A DNA stretch of 64,000 bases. It comes from an uncultured Alistipes sp. (lineage in GTDB: Bacteria; Bacteroidota; Bacteroidia; Bacteroidales; Rikenellaceae). Where the stretch lies: NCBI RefSeq assembly GCF_963931675.1, contig NZ_OZ007039.1:3261806-3325805 (forward strand), read 5' to 3'. The position numbers and the translations under genes are program-made. Positions 26,258-35,675 of the stretch are shown piece after piece. Each line of letters starts with the position of its first letter. Within the stretch, counting starts at the first letter, position 1. The notes beneath the pieces were generated by a model, which ran no database searches, had not been told where the DNA came from, and saw only the letters and a program-made list of their open reading frames with translations.

Positions 26258-28300
26258 TTAATTATCTATAATTTTCTTTGTTATATCACATATCAAGCGA
26301 CGAGCAGCCCCCTCAATTGTGTTAGCCACATTGTCTAAGCTATCAGTAATCTGGAACATTGTATTAATAGCATCTGTATTAATAGAAACTCGAGAGTTAT
26401 GTTCTTCTTTTGTATATTCCTTTAAATTATTGATATACTCTTCGCTAATAAAGGTATGAGCCATCCAATCTAGATCCAATTCGGAAACAACCTTCTTAAG
26501 GTGTGCCTCGTAATCACGAACATAGGAACAGAGCTGACTATACTCATCTTCATCACGTCGAGTTACACGGCTCAATTCGTTGTAGAGGTTATCTCTATGC
26601 TCAAATAATGAAGGAAGTAGTTCATTGCGAATATGTCGCGCGTAGAATACAGCAACAAAGCCCAATCTAAAATGAGCCTTTTGTTCTTCTTCACACTTGC
26701 TACCAATATAAGCATATATATCATTATAGATATTTACTACTTGTTCATGTAAAATATCAAGTTCAATGCGAAAACTCTCTATGGGTAATTTCTTCTTACT
26801 ATATACCTTACCATCAACTAAAACCTCGCGAGCCTCTATTTGACCTAAATTAACCTGATTCAAAATACTCCAATCGTTAAGCAACGCTGAAAATTCAGCT
26901 ATTTTGCGAGCATTTGATTCTGTTAGAGGAGACTCGGTCGGCATCTCCACTTCTTTATCAACATCAAATTGAATAATATTCTTTCCAAAGAATGGTCTTA
27001 GGCGGTCATCCATAAAATTTTCGCTGACTTCCTTCTGCATCCACTCTTTAAGTTGTTCATCTGAGATATATGAAATCTCACCATCAACATTTTTACGAAT
27101 AAATGAGGTGTAGTTTGTCGAAACCCGTTCCAGAATTACATCGGGTATAAGGCTCCATGCGGGAATTGGATTCCTAGATACTGTTGCTGGACAATGTTGA
27201 GCCCTTGCATTATCTAATCTATCCTCCAAAGATGGATGTGATGACCAAACGTCCTCTACCTTGACCCTTGATTCTATTTCGAATGTTCGTATCGGCTTAA
27301 TTAATTGTTCGTCATATTGGAGCACAGGCATATCCTTATTGGGGATAATGTTCGCCACAATACGTTTGCCAATAAAGTAATTAGCAACAATCTTCTTTTC
27401 ATCAATGAGATTACTGAGCAGATGCTTATATAGACCATCCTTGTTTGAAAGAGAATCAATCTTGCACATAGCAGAAACAAAGTTATCAGAGCCTACACAT
27501 TGACAAGCAATATTATCTGCATCGTACTCCATGTATCTAGAGAGTTTTAGATACCCCTTCTGCACAAATTTGTAAACATAAAAAGTTAATCTCTTAATGA
27601 TATTTGTTAGGCCTCTCGTAAGCACGCCAAAGAATCTGATGACCCCCGTGTCCGATAGGCACCATTTGTCAACAAATCTATCCCAGAAATCCTCAGCATA
27701 TATAAGATCATGAAGCACAGTGTTGGTAACATATACAGTAGAGCCAACTTTCATACTGTTTTGGGAAAAATGACCAAACTCATGTGCAATTATAGACTTT
27801 ACTTCTTCAACGCTAGTCCCATCAAATAAGCCAAGACCAATCTCAAGATTTTTCTTTATAGGGAAGAAAATACTCCAAAAGCTTGTATCATAAAAGACGC
27901 AAGCATTAACATCTGGTGATAAATAAACATGCTTAGGCATTTTGCAACCAGTTTTGCCGGCAACATCACGAATCATTGCAAACAAATCTGGACATTCAGT
28001 TTCAAACACCTCCACACGAGTCTCATTATGATTTTTCTTAAACGCAAAGAGTGGTTTGATAAGATATATACCCAGCATAATTGCCAAAAGGCATAAACCT
28101 ATAACAGACATTATAATAAGTATAATGGCTCTTCCACTTCCTACTTCCGGCAGTACATCTATTATTAGATGATATGACCCCCAGAATGAGCCAATTACAA
28201 TAATAACACCTAATGCAATTAGCAACAAATAATATAGCAAGAAACATCCTATTCTGAGGAGTTCATTTATGACTGCTGACTTAATATTCTGGCCCTGCAT
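26258..28300 (-). CDS. M48-family membrane metalloprotease with long C-terminal domain
   Basis: A 680-residue protein with two N-terminal membrane spans (about 18-42 and 57-82), then an M48 peptidase domain: HEFGH at 173-177 and the third zinc ligand in YMEYDADN (Glu258). A 350-residue, mostly helical C-terminal extension is unlike HtpX or Oma1 and has no family I recognise. In its original setting its ATG came one base after the stop of the TPR-retropepsin gene, so the two were translationally coupled; IS481 copy 2 has now been inserted between them. Confidence 0.87.
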   Translation of the reverse strand: MQGQNIKSAVINELLRIGCFLLYYLLLIALGVIIVIGSFWGSYHLIIDVLPEVGSGRAIILIIMSVIGLCLLAIMLGIYLIKPLFAFKKNHNETRVEVFETECPDLFAMIRDVAGKTGCKMPKHVYLSPDVNACVFYDTSFWSIFFPIKKNLEIGLGLFDGTSVEEVKSIIAHEFGHFSQNSMKVGSTVYVTNTVLHDLIYAEDFWDRFVDKWCLSDTGVIRFFGVLTRGLTNIIKRLTFYVYKFVQKGYLKLSRYMEYDADNIACQCVGSDNFVSAMCKIDSLSNKDGLYKHLLSNLIDEKKIVANYFIGKRIVANIIPNKDMPVLQYDEQLIKPIRTFEIESRVKVEDVWSSHPSLEDRLDNARAQHCPATVSRNPIPAWSLIPDVILERVSTNYTSFIRKNVDGEISYISDEQLKEWMQKEVSENFMDDRLRPFFGKNIIQFDVDKEVEMPTESPLTESNARKIAEFSALLNDWSILNQVNLGQIEAREVLVDGKVYSKKKLPIESFRIELDILHEQVVNIYNDIYAYIGSKCEEEQKAHFRLGFVAVFYARHIRNELLPSLFEHRDNLYNELSRVTRRDEDEYSQLCSYVRDYEAHLKKVVSELDLDWMAHTFISEEYINNLKEYTKEEHNSRVSINTDAINTMFQITDSLDNVANTIEGAARRLICDITKKIIDN

Positions 28301-28337
28301 TTTACTGCTTAATAATAAGTTTAGAGTTAATATTATC

Positions 28338-29585
28338 TGAATTAGTCAAGACTTAATCTGACAGTTACGCATAAAAAGAGTAGATTTGTAACATAAAAGC
28401 AGATTAAGTTATGACCACATCAGAAAAAGTCATCAAGAACAAACTGGGACTGCTTGAGCTGTCCCAACAGTTGGGAAACGTGTCACGAGCCTGCAAGATT
28501 ATGGGATACAGCCGTGACAGTTTTTATCGTTTCAAGGAACTGTACGAGCAGGGCGGAGAACTGGCCCTGCAGGAGATTTCCCGTAAAAAGCCGGTGATAA
28601 AGAACCGCGTGGAGGAGCGCATAGAGCAGGCTGTAGTGCAGATGGCCATAGCCAACCCGGCTTTGGGACAAGTACGCGTATCCAACGAGCTGCGCAAGAA
28701 AGGCATACTCGTATCTCCCGGAGGAGTGCGCTCCATCTGGCTCAGGCATGACATGGAGACCTTCCAGAAACGCCTGAAGGCACTTTCGACCAAGGTGGAG
28801 CAGGAAGGCATCGTGCTTGACGAGAACCAGGTGGCCGCGCTGGAAAAAGCCAAGGCGGAGAAACAGGCACACGGGGAAATAGAGACTTATTATCCAGGCT
28901 TCCTTGTGGCGCAGGACACCTATTATGTAGGGTATATCAAAGGCGTGGGGCACATTTACCAGCAGACGGTCATCGACACCTATTCCAAAATCGGATTCGC
29001 CAAACTTTACGACAGGAAGAACGCGCTCGTGGCGGCGGACATGCTCAATGACAGGGTGGTTCCGTTCTTCGAGCAGCATGACCTGAAACTGATGAGGATG
29101 CTCACGGACAGGGGAACCGAATACTGCGGAAACAGGGAAACACATGAATACGAACTGTATCTGGCCATCGAGGACATAGACCATTCCAAGATCAAGGCCA
29201 AGAGCCCGCAGACAAACGGCATCTGTGAACGCTTCAACAGGACTGTCCAGAACGAATTCTACGCCATCGCTTTCAGGAAGAAGATATACACCTCGATAGA
29301 ACAACTGCAGGCAGACCTTGACACTTGGATGAACTCCTATAACACGCAAAGGACGCACTCCGGGAAATACTGTTTCGGGAAAACACCCATGCAGACTTTC
29401 CTCGAAGGAATGGAGGTGGCAAGGAGATATCAATTGCAGGATGCAGGGAAAATACAACCTGATGAGCAGGTTATTGGCTCACCAGGTTGTGAGAGTGAGA
29501 ATAGTTGCGTATCTTCGCAGATGGCATCGGACACTTTTTTTGCCCGATAGTATAGAAAATGTCAGAACAAGTCTTGACTATTACA
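28338..29585 (+). mobile_element. IS481-family insertion sequence, copy 2
   Basis: 1248 bp with the same ends as copy 1 and a different 7-bp target duplication, TATTATC, at 28331-28337 and 29586-29592. The different duplications show two separate insertions. Confidence 0.93.
28411..29550 (+). CDS. IS481-family transposase
   Basis: Same 379-residue protein as the copy at 24765-25904, in the opposite direction, with all DDE positions intact. It reads away from the M48 gene, so it cannot supply M48 transcription; the IS end might. Confidence 0.93.
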   Translation: MTTSEKVIKNKLGLLELSQQLGNVSRACKIMGYSRDSFYRFKELYEQGGELALQEISRKKPVIKNRVEERIEQAVVQMAIANPALGQVRVSNELRKKGILVSPGGVRSIWLRHDMETFQKRLKALSTKVEQEGIVLDENQVAALEKAKAEKQAHGEIETYYPGFLVAQDTYYVGYIKGVGHIYQQTVIDTYSKIGFAKLYDRKNALVAADMLNDRVVPFFEQHDLKLMRMLTDRGTEYCGNRETHEYELYLAIEDIDHSKIKAKSPQTNGICERFNRTVQNEFYAIAFRKKIYTSIEQLQADLDTWMNSYNTQRTHSGKYCFGKTPMQTFLEGMEVARRYQLQDAGKIQPDEQVIGSPGCESENSCVSSQMASDTFFAR

Positions 29586-31611
29586 TATTATCTATGGTAA
29601 TAGTACCAAATCTCTCTAATACACTCTGTCCGAGGAGAAGTGGAGCCTGCTGATTGTGTGCTACGGATGCATCAACATTCTTTAGCACAGCATCGCCAAT
29701 CTTGATTTCGCGTAGGCGAATAATGGTACCTTCGTGAATCTCTCCTGTTGCAGTGCTAAAATACTCTTTACCTTTAATGTCTTCTGCTGTTAAATATCCA
29801 TTCTTAAGCATAAACGAGGCTTCTACTGATGAAATCGATACGGAACTTGCACCTGTATCAAAGATAAACTTCAAAGGCAGATTGTTAATGGTGCATGCGA
29901 CTTCATAAACACCACTATACATCTTCTTCATTTGAATTTCAGAGATGACAGAAATCTCATCTTTAGCTTCTTCCTCATTATTAATTACAACCGTAGGTTT
30001 GTTCTTATACTCCTCAATTAGTGCTATAAAATCAGGGCGATCCCTAATGGGATCCATATCGTCGTCATTCTCAATATGAGCAAATGAACGGTATCCTTTC
30101 TCCAGTGTTACTCTAAGAGCAGCGATAGCCTCGTCGGCCTTCCCCATTCTAGATAACAAACATGCACGATCGTAATATGGGCCATTGTTATCAGGATCTG
30201 ATGCTACAATCTTATCCATCCACTCGATAGCTTCATTATTCCTGCCAAGGAAAAGTAGTGCGTATTGACGACAGCTTCCAGACTTTGCCACTGTGTCCTG
30301 CTTCAATATCTCTTCGAAATCCGCATTAGCCAGTTCGTCTTGTCCTTGCTTACGATAAAGTTCACCGCGCATTAGGAAAATATATGGGTACTCCTTATCT
30401 ACATCGATACCGGCATTGTAGTTTTCCATAGCGGTTTTATCATCACCTTTAAGTTCATAGCACCAACCTCTCTTATAATAAGCATATGCATCGGTAGGTA
30501 AAATCTCAATCATTTTAGAGAAATCATCAATGGCCTCGTCATACCTACCACTTTCACGGTAGAAATCTGCTCTTTCTGCCAAAGCATAGTAGTCTCTACC
30601 ATTACCCATTTCTATGCATTTTGTAATCTCTTCGATTGCCTTATTAGAATCTCCAAGTTCGTGGTAGCACTGACTTCTATAATAGAAAATCATAGGAGCT
30701 GTCCCATATTCCTTCTCAATCTTATTGTATTCTGCTATTGCGCTTGCAAAATCATAGCTCCACTCATAGATATTTATCTTGAGCATCTTCCATCTCATTC
30801 TCTCACTGTCCTTATTACACATCGCACTTACCTTTGCAAGGGCATAACTGAGATGTTTTTTGAAGATGTCTTCAATATATGAAGACTCTGGGTCATCATC
30901 TTTATCAAAATAACGAATAGCATCATCAATAGCCTGATCTGTTTTACCGAGTTTGTCATAGGCCTGCATTCTAAATCGGTAAATTTCGCTATAGCTATCG
31001 TCGTACTTTTCGCACTTATCAGCCATATTAATTGCACCCTGGTAGTCTTCTCGCTGTATCATGTTTCGCACAAGTCCAATCATTGCAACTTGGTCTGCCT
31101 CATTATGTTTAAGCATCAACTGATAATCAGCATCTGCATTAGCATAATCCTTCATGTTATAATATACCCCTGCTCGTTGGTATAGTATTTCATGTATCGT
31201 TTCAAGATCATCACTTTTAGCAATCATCTTGTAGGCAGTCGAAAAGTCAGCAATGGCTTTGTCGTACATTTCCATATCGACATAAATATCAGCTCTCCAC
31301 CAATAAGGAGCATACTTGGGAACATCTTCGTTTTTATCCCAATGCTTGATGGCATTATTGATATCCATTAAAGCCTGGCCAAATTTATTCTGATTTTGAT
31401 ACAGTCCAGCGCGGAAAATATATCCGTTTGATGATTTCGGGTTTTCGTTAATGTACTGGTTAATGTACTTCATCGCTTCCTTCTCATCCTTCTGTTCGAG
31501 AAGTTCGTAAGCTTTTCGTAAATTGTAATCAGATGGTTGGCTCTTTTGAGCGGAGCATAACTGTAGCCCTATTATAAGGAGCAATACGGTGGTGAGCAGG
31601 ACTTTTTTCAT
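29581..31611 (-). CDS. Exported TPR protein with C-terminal retropepsin-like aspartic protease
   Basis: Presently 676 residues. A signal peptide (MKKVLLTTVLLLIIGLQLCSA) leads to about twelve tetratricopeptide repeats (for example YWWRADIYVDMEMYDKAIADF, AYYKRGWCYELKGDDKTAMEN) over residues 25-530, then a clan AA aspartic protease domain with the active-site loop FDTGASSVSIS near 590 and the closing LLLGQSVLERFG loop. Such single-domain proteases act as dimers. The last two codons come from the IS481 end. It starts a second transcription block after the hairpin at 31787-31818. Confidence 0.87.
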   Translation of the reverse strand: MKKVLLTTVLLLIIGLQLCSAQKSQPSDYNLRKAYELLEQKDEKEAMKYINQYINENPKSSNGYIFRAGLYQNQNKFGQALMDINNAIKHWDKNEDVPKYAPYWWRADIYVDMEMYDKAIADFSTAYKMIAKSDDLETIHEILYQRAGVYYNMKDYANADADYQLMLKHNEADQVAMIGLVRNMIQREDYQGAINMADKCEKYDDSYSEIYRFRMQAYDKLGKTDQAIDDAIRYFDKDDDPESSYIEDIFKKHLSYALAKVSAMCNKDSERMRWKMLKINIYEWSYDFASAIAEYNKIEKEYGTAPMIFYYRSQCYHELGDSNKAIEEITKCIEMGNGRDYYALAERADFYRESGRYDEAIDDFSKMIEILPTDAYAYYKRGWCYELKGDDKTAMENYNAGIDVDKEYPYIFLMRGELYRKQGQDELANADFEEILKQDTVAKSGSCRQYALLFLGRNNEAIEWMDKIVASDPDNNGPYYDRACLLSRMGKADEAIAALRVTLEKGYRSFAHIENDDDMDPIRDRPDFIALIEEYKNKPTVVINNEEEAKDEISVISEIQMKKMYSGVYEVACTINNLPLKFIFDTGASSVSISSVEASFMLKNGYLTAEDIKGKEYFSTATGEIHEGTIIRLREIKIGDAVLKNVDASVAHNQQAPLLLGQSVLERFGTITIDNM

Positions 31612-31786
31612 TGTTTGAGTTAATTTACTTGGTTAATTACTACCTTAAAGTTCAGTCTATAAATTAACATTAGCAAAAAACTAAAATACTAATGTATGAA
31701 ATCACTGTTACAGTATATAAAATTGTCATAAAAGGCACATTTTATAAGTGCAAAAAATCACGACTCTTTAATAGTGGTTTCTATTA

Positions 31787-31818
31787 AATTCAAGGCACAA
31801 CAAAGTGTGCCTTGAATT
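31787..31818 (-). terminator. 13-bp perfect hairpin between the two cargo gene blocks
   Basis: AATTCAAGGCACA pairs with TGTGCCTTGAATT across a 6-base loop, 8 bp after the stop of the coiled-coil gene. It lacks a long T run on the minus strand, so it may be a weak terminator or an RNA-processing site. The 215-bp gap holding it has no gene. Confidence 0.55.
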
Positions 31819-31826
31819 GTAGTCGA

Positions 31827-32576
31827 TTAAAAGTTGGGGTCTATTAGAGAAGAAAAATCAGCTGGTTTACTATCGGAATGCTTCTCTAATATTTCTAATG
31901 CATTTTTAATTTGTTCATTAAGGTAATTAATGTTCAACTCTCCATTATAGTACCTCAAATAATAAGTCATATTTTGTATCTCTTTCTTATACCTTGCCTT
32001 ATAGTCATTGCTTACAAATGGTATTTCTCGGTCAGGATCCGATTGTGCACGCTTAATAATATTTTGAAATTCACGGTAGGAACGTTCATAATTTCTAAGT
32101 AATTCTTGTACAAGCGACATGCTATCTTTGAACCTGGTAGAATACATCCTATCAAAATAACTGATTGCATCGTCTACATCTTTCTTATTAAACGGTTCAT
32201 ACAACCATCTATTAGCCAATTTGACCATACAAGTATCTACAAAGCCCGCATTTGATTGCAGTGTTGTTATCTCACGTTCCTTGCTTCTTATTACTTTAAT
32301 AAGTGAGTCTCGTTGTTGATTTGCTGCAACTGTAAGTCTCAATGAATCGCGTTTACTATTAAGCCTCAAAGAGTCAATAACTTTCTTATTTACTCCAATG
32401 ATACTATCTCTATGGAGTAGCATCCGATGAAGCGAGTCGGCTACAAGTTTGACACTATCGACATTTTCGATTCTGTCTTTATTGGATTTACCTTTAAAAA
32501 AGACTTTTGCCTTATCTTGTGCCGTAACATTGGCACTTAAGAACAAGGAAACTAAAATCAATATCAGTTCTTTCAT
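31827..32576 (-). CDS. Secreted coiled-coil protein
   Basis: A 249-residue protein with a signal peptide (MKELILILVSLFLSANVTAQ) and a long Asp-Ser-Leu-Arg-rich coiled coil (residues 35-105, repeated DSLR units), followed by a helical C-terminal part. No enzyme motif. It is 10 bp after the anchored 422-residue gene and ends the first cargo block, so it is probably a periplasmic partner of the membrane proteins. Confidence 0.8.
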   Translation of the reverse strand: MKELILILVSLFLSANVTAQDKAKVFFKGKSNKDRIENVDSVKLVADSLHRMLLHRDSIIGVNKKVIDSLRLNSKRDSLRLTVAANQQRDSLIKVIRSKEREITTLQSNAGFVDTCMVKLANRWLYEPFNKKDVDDAISYFDRMYSTRFKDSMSLVQELLRNYERSYREFQNIIKRAQSDPDREIPFVSNDYKARYKKEIQNMTYYLRYYNGELNINYLNEQIKNALEILEKHSDSKPADFSSLIDPNF

Positions 32577-32586
32577 TATAATTATT

Positions 32587-33855
32587 TTAGTTATTTGCGT
32601 AAGGAATCAATACATAACCTCTGTCTGTTCCATTATTATTGGAGCCATCTTTATGATATACAACATAAATTGTATACGTTTTAGATTTTGTCAGATTATT
32701 AAGAGTTACCGCACTATAATTGTACAATGAGGTTCCGCTCTGCGCGTTACCCTTTGTATCTTTATAGTTATCACCAGTTGTAGGCATCTTGTCCAATCCG
32801 ACGATCACATAGTCAAAATTTGGTTCTCCGTTACTACGAATGTAAAAAGTAAAGGTGTCGTATCCCTTTATCGTAAATGACATAGTTGCATCGCTATTAT
32901 GCCTATTATAGTTACTTGACGATTGATATGCTCGGTAAGAAGTACTTGGTGATGTCATGTTCGTCCATTGGTAATTTGTAGAGATATTTATTTCTTTACG
33001 AGTAAAAAACTCTTTAGCATTTCTTGCATAATCTGCAGCTCTCTGTTTTAGTGATTCTGTAGATTTTGCATTTGAACCATATTTTGAGCGGTTATTATCA
33101 TACTCTTTTATCTTACTATTAGTTGTTGACATCAATGCGTTAAATGTCTCCTCAGTCATATTACGATAATTCGCCATCTCATTAACCTTTGCTTCTACTT
33201 GATAATAGTGCGAATTCCCAATATTTGATTTTACGGCTGCTAGCTTATTTGTCAAGTCTGCGCAATTAGACAATGGGGACATTGTTCTATATTTCTCAGC
33301 ACTTTGAATTTTTGCATTTGCATCGCTAACAGAATGGAATGTAGAATATGTTGCAACTTTCTTCGCTTCCTTATAATTGCTAATAATCTGTTCAATTTTG
33401 CGGAGGTCTTCCTCATATGAACCTGCAACAGCAGTAGTTTCGCCATAATCTACCTTCAATGTTCTCAGATGAGCTATGCGATTAAGCATTGCTTTATGGT
33501 CAGACTCTCGCCATGTAGAAGCCCCAAACTTTGCAAGACTTAATTTAGTAAAAATGGGAAGATATTTTTGGACTAGAGCTTTTGTCTGATAGTCTATTTC
33601 CTCTTCTGTCATAAATCCTTCACACTTGTACATTTCAAGTTTGTCAACGACTACATTATAAATCGAGTCATTGAAAATGGTACTCTCTGTGTCAGAAAAT
33701 CCATTTATGTTAGCTTCTAGTGAAGACTTGTGTAGATTGTTTACTGGCACATCTGTAGGTGGAGCAACAATCGTCGGATAAAAGGCAAGAATGCCTGCAA
33801 TAGCAATTGCTATTACTATTCCGAGTATCAATATTTTCTTACCTGTATTGCTCAT
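32587..33855 (-). CDS. Membrane-anchored extracytoplasmic protein
   Basis: A 422-residue protein with an N-terminal anchor (KKILILGIVIAIAIAGILAFY, residues 6-27) and an outward domain: a helical central part (70-290) and a C-terminal beta-rich part with Tyr/Ser/Asn-rich strands (SFTIKGYDTFTFYIRSNGEP, KTYTIYVVYHKDGS) that resembles a carbohydrate- or protein-binding beta sandwich. No catalytic motif. Gaps to its neighbours are 5 and 10 bp, so it is part of the first block. Confidence 0.8.
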   Translation of the reverse strand: MSNTGKKILILGIVIAIAIAGILAFYPTIVAPPTDVPVNNLHKSSLEANINGFSDTESTIFNDSIYNVVVDKLEMYKCEGFMTEEEIDYQTKALVQKYLPIFTKLSLAKFGASTWRESDHKAMLNRIAHLRTLKVDYGETTAVAGSYEEDLRKIEQIISNYKEAKKVATYSTFHSVSDANAKIQSAEKYRTMSPLSNCADLTNKLAAVKSNIGNSHYYQVEAKVNEMANYRNMTEETFNALMSTTNSKIKEYDNNRSKYGSNAKSTESLKQRAADYARNAKEFFTRKEINISTNYQWTNMTSPSTSYRAYQSSSNYNRHNSDATMSFTIKGYDTFTFYIRSNGEPNFDYVIVGLDKMPTTGDNYKDTKGNAQSGTSLYNYSAVTLNNLTKSKTYTIYVVYHKDGSNNNGTDRGYVLIPYANN

Positions 33856-33860
33856 ATTGG

Positions 33861-35669
33861 TTAATTTTTCAAGAAATCAAATAATCCATCCTTTTTTTCT
33901 GTAGACTTTTCTGGTTTCGGGGTACTGCTTCTGCTATTTTGCTGGTGTGATGTTGGTGTGGTTCCAGCATCCTCAAGCGCCTTTATATAACCCTTTTTGT
34001 TACCTTCTGGCTTAATGGTTATATCATAATCGTTCGCTTTTGTATTAAAGTTCCCTGAGAAAGTCTTATGACGATTTGCTTTTATCGAAGCCACTAGTTC
34101 TTTAAATATTGCGGATTTGCCAAGAACATTCTCATAGGCCAGTATATCATCAAAACGTCTCTCATTCATTGCATCCCACAAACCTTTTAGCGGTTCGTGT
34201 TTTTCCATCTCAGTTCTGTTCCAGACATTATTATGGTCTATATATGAAATTGCTGCATCTACTGATTTTTCATCACTATTACTCTCTGAGCCTTTTGGTG
34301 CATAATTGTAGTTGCGTTTTTCTAACTCCTTAATGCGGCTCTTTAAATCAGCATTTTCTTTCGTTAATTTGCTGATTTCTTGATTATCGGCCTTACCTCC
34401 AATGAAGTCGTTTAAAGCATAACCACCGCAGACACCGAGCAGTAGGACTATTATAGAACATATTAGGCATGTAATCCAGAATTTGCGAGTGAATGGCTTG
34501 AATCGCAAGTAATTTTTATCATTGCGTGTAACATATCCATCTTCTGTTACATAACCTTTCACAGGCGAAGATTTCACTTTTCTGTTGCCTGATATCTTAA
34601 TTGGATAATATCCTTCATCATTTTTTAGAGGAAGCAAAAACTCATAAGAGTACATCTCTTTTGTCATCTTAATATGCACTGGTTGCATTAAATTAACATG
34701 ACCACTGTGTGGCTCATATCCTTCTGCGTAAATTTCGACCCATACATTATTAAGCATTGACTCGCTAATTTGGATATCGTCACCCTTATTAACCTGTTTC
34801 TTTGCTACGCATAATTCGTAATCTTCAACTCTTTGATTCCATTCATCAGTTATTTTTATATAATTGTACGGAAGCAATCTAACATATTGATTAGGAGTTG
34901 GTAGGGAATATTTAGCACCAGGAGTGATTGTACTAGATGTATGTATTGGCATATACCCATCACGCCTCCATTCAATATTAATCACATCTCCTTCAATAGC
35001 ATACATCTGTCCGACGAAAGGTTGTTCACCAATATATGGCACAAATGAGTCAACCTGACCTGGAGACTTAATAACTACCATAGAATAAACCTTATGATCA
35101 GAAAGATTATCACCTGAAAGGCACCTAAGACTCGTTGAGTTATCCAAAAGGAATATACTCTTATAGTTCTTGTAGTAAGACTGGCACATATCTTTTAGGA
35201 GCTCGGCTAGAGTGTACTTTGCTTTCTGTCCATAGTATCTATATGCACACTTTTCGCCATTGCTTTTTGTAGTGATTCTAGATGCAGGTGCTGATTCATA
35301 TGTTTTCGAAAGAAGTTGGGTTAATCTTTCATCATTTCTTTCGTTAGCAAGAATCTCTTTTTTAACAGCATCTACTATTTCAACAAGTTCCTTACCTGCA
35401 ATATTAATTGAAGCAGGAACATATATCCATGCACTAATACAATCAGTGATACGACCCTCAATAAGCGAAGCTACAGTTAATATGTGTCCAGTATCAACGC
35501 TTGTAAGCATTAGTACTGCTGATGAACCATCCAAGTTATCAATGTTCTCAAGGTCTTTGCGGATATCCCAGACGTTCTTAGTCCATACCTGGTCTCCGTT
35601 TATTTCAAATAAATCTGTATAACCCTGATTTATACGAACTATCTTTAAGCCTAATTTATTATTATCCAT
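33861..35669 (-). CDS. Single-pass membrane protein with cytoplasmic multi-strand domain and periplasmic coiled coil
   Basis: A 602-residue protein with no signal peptide. Residues 1-390 are cytoplasmic and mostly beta; an N-terminal part (GSSAVLMLTSVDTGHILTVASLIEGRITDCISAWIYVP) is followed by repeated beta segments. A membrane span (FWITCLICSIIVLLLGVCGGYAL, about 398-420) leads to a coiled coil (EISKLTKENADLKSRIKELEKR) and a C-terminal domain ending in a Ser/Thr/Pro-rich tail. It may couple the cytoplasmic GTPases to the periplasmic proteases. I do not recognise the family. Confidence 0.8.
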   Translation of the reverse strand: MDNNKLGLKIVRINQGYTDLFEINGDQVWTKNVWDIRKDLENIDNLDGSSAVLMLTSVDTGHILTVASLIEGRITDCISAWIYVPASINIAGKELVEIVDAVKKEILANERNDERLTQLLSKTYESAPASRITTKSNGEKCAYRYYGQKAKYTLAELLKDMCQSYYKNYKSIFLLDNSTSLRCLSGDNLSDHKVYSMVVIKSPGQVDSFVPYIGEQPFVGQMYAIEGDVINIEWRRDGYMPIHTSSTITPGAKYSLPTPNQYVRLLPYNYIKITDEWNQRVEDYELCVAKKQVNKGDDIQISESMLNNVWVEIYAEGYEPHSGHVNLMQPVHIKMTKEMYSYEFLLPLKNDEGYYPIKISGNRKVKSSPVKGYVTEDGYVTRNDKNYLRFKPFTRKFWITCLICSIIVLLLGVCGGYALNDFIGGKADNQEISKLTKENADLKSRIKELEKRNYNYAPKGSESNSDEKSVDAAISYIDHNNVWNRTEMEKHEPLKGLWDAMNERRFDDILAYENVLGKSAIFKELVASIKANRHKTFSGNFNTKANDYDITIKPEGNKKGYIKALEDAGTTPTSHQQNSRSSTPKPEKSTEKKDGLFDFLKN

Positions 35670-35675
35670 AGTTTG

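Larger units (their letters stand above)
28302..31611 (-). pseudogene. Original extent of the TPR-retropepsin gene, 3' end cut by IS481
   Basis: Joining 31611-29586 to 28330-28302 across the IS481 copy, with one TATTATC retained, gives 2055 bp with no stop: a 684-residue protein ending INSKLIIKQ, and its stop lies one base before the M48 start codon. The present gene loses only these nine residues, so function may survive, but transcription into the M48 gene is interrupted by the IS. Confidence 0.85.

Noticed and set aside
24730..29585. Composite transposon made of two inverted IS481 copies carrying the M48 gene
   Set aside because: Each copy has its own 7-bp target duplication (GATAAGT and TATTATC), and each interrupts a separate gene of one operon, so they inserted independently.
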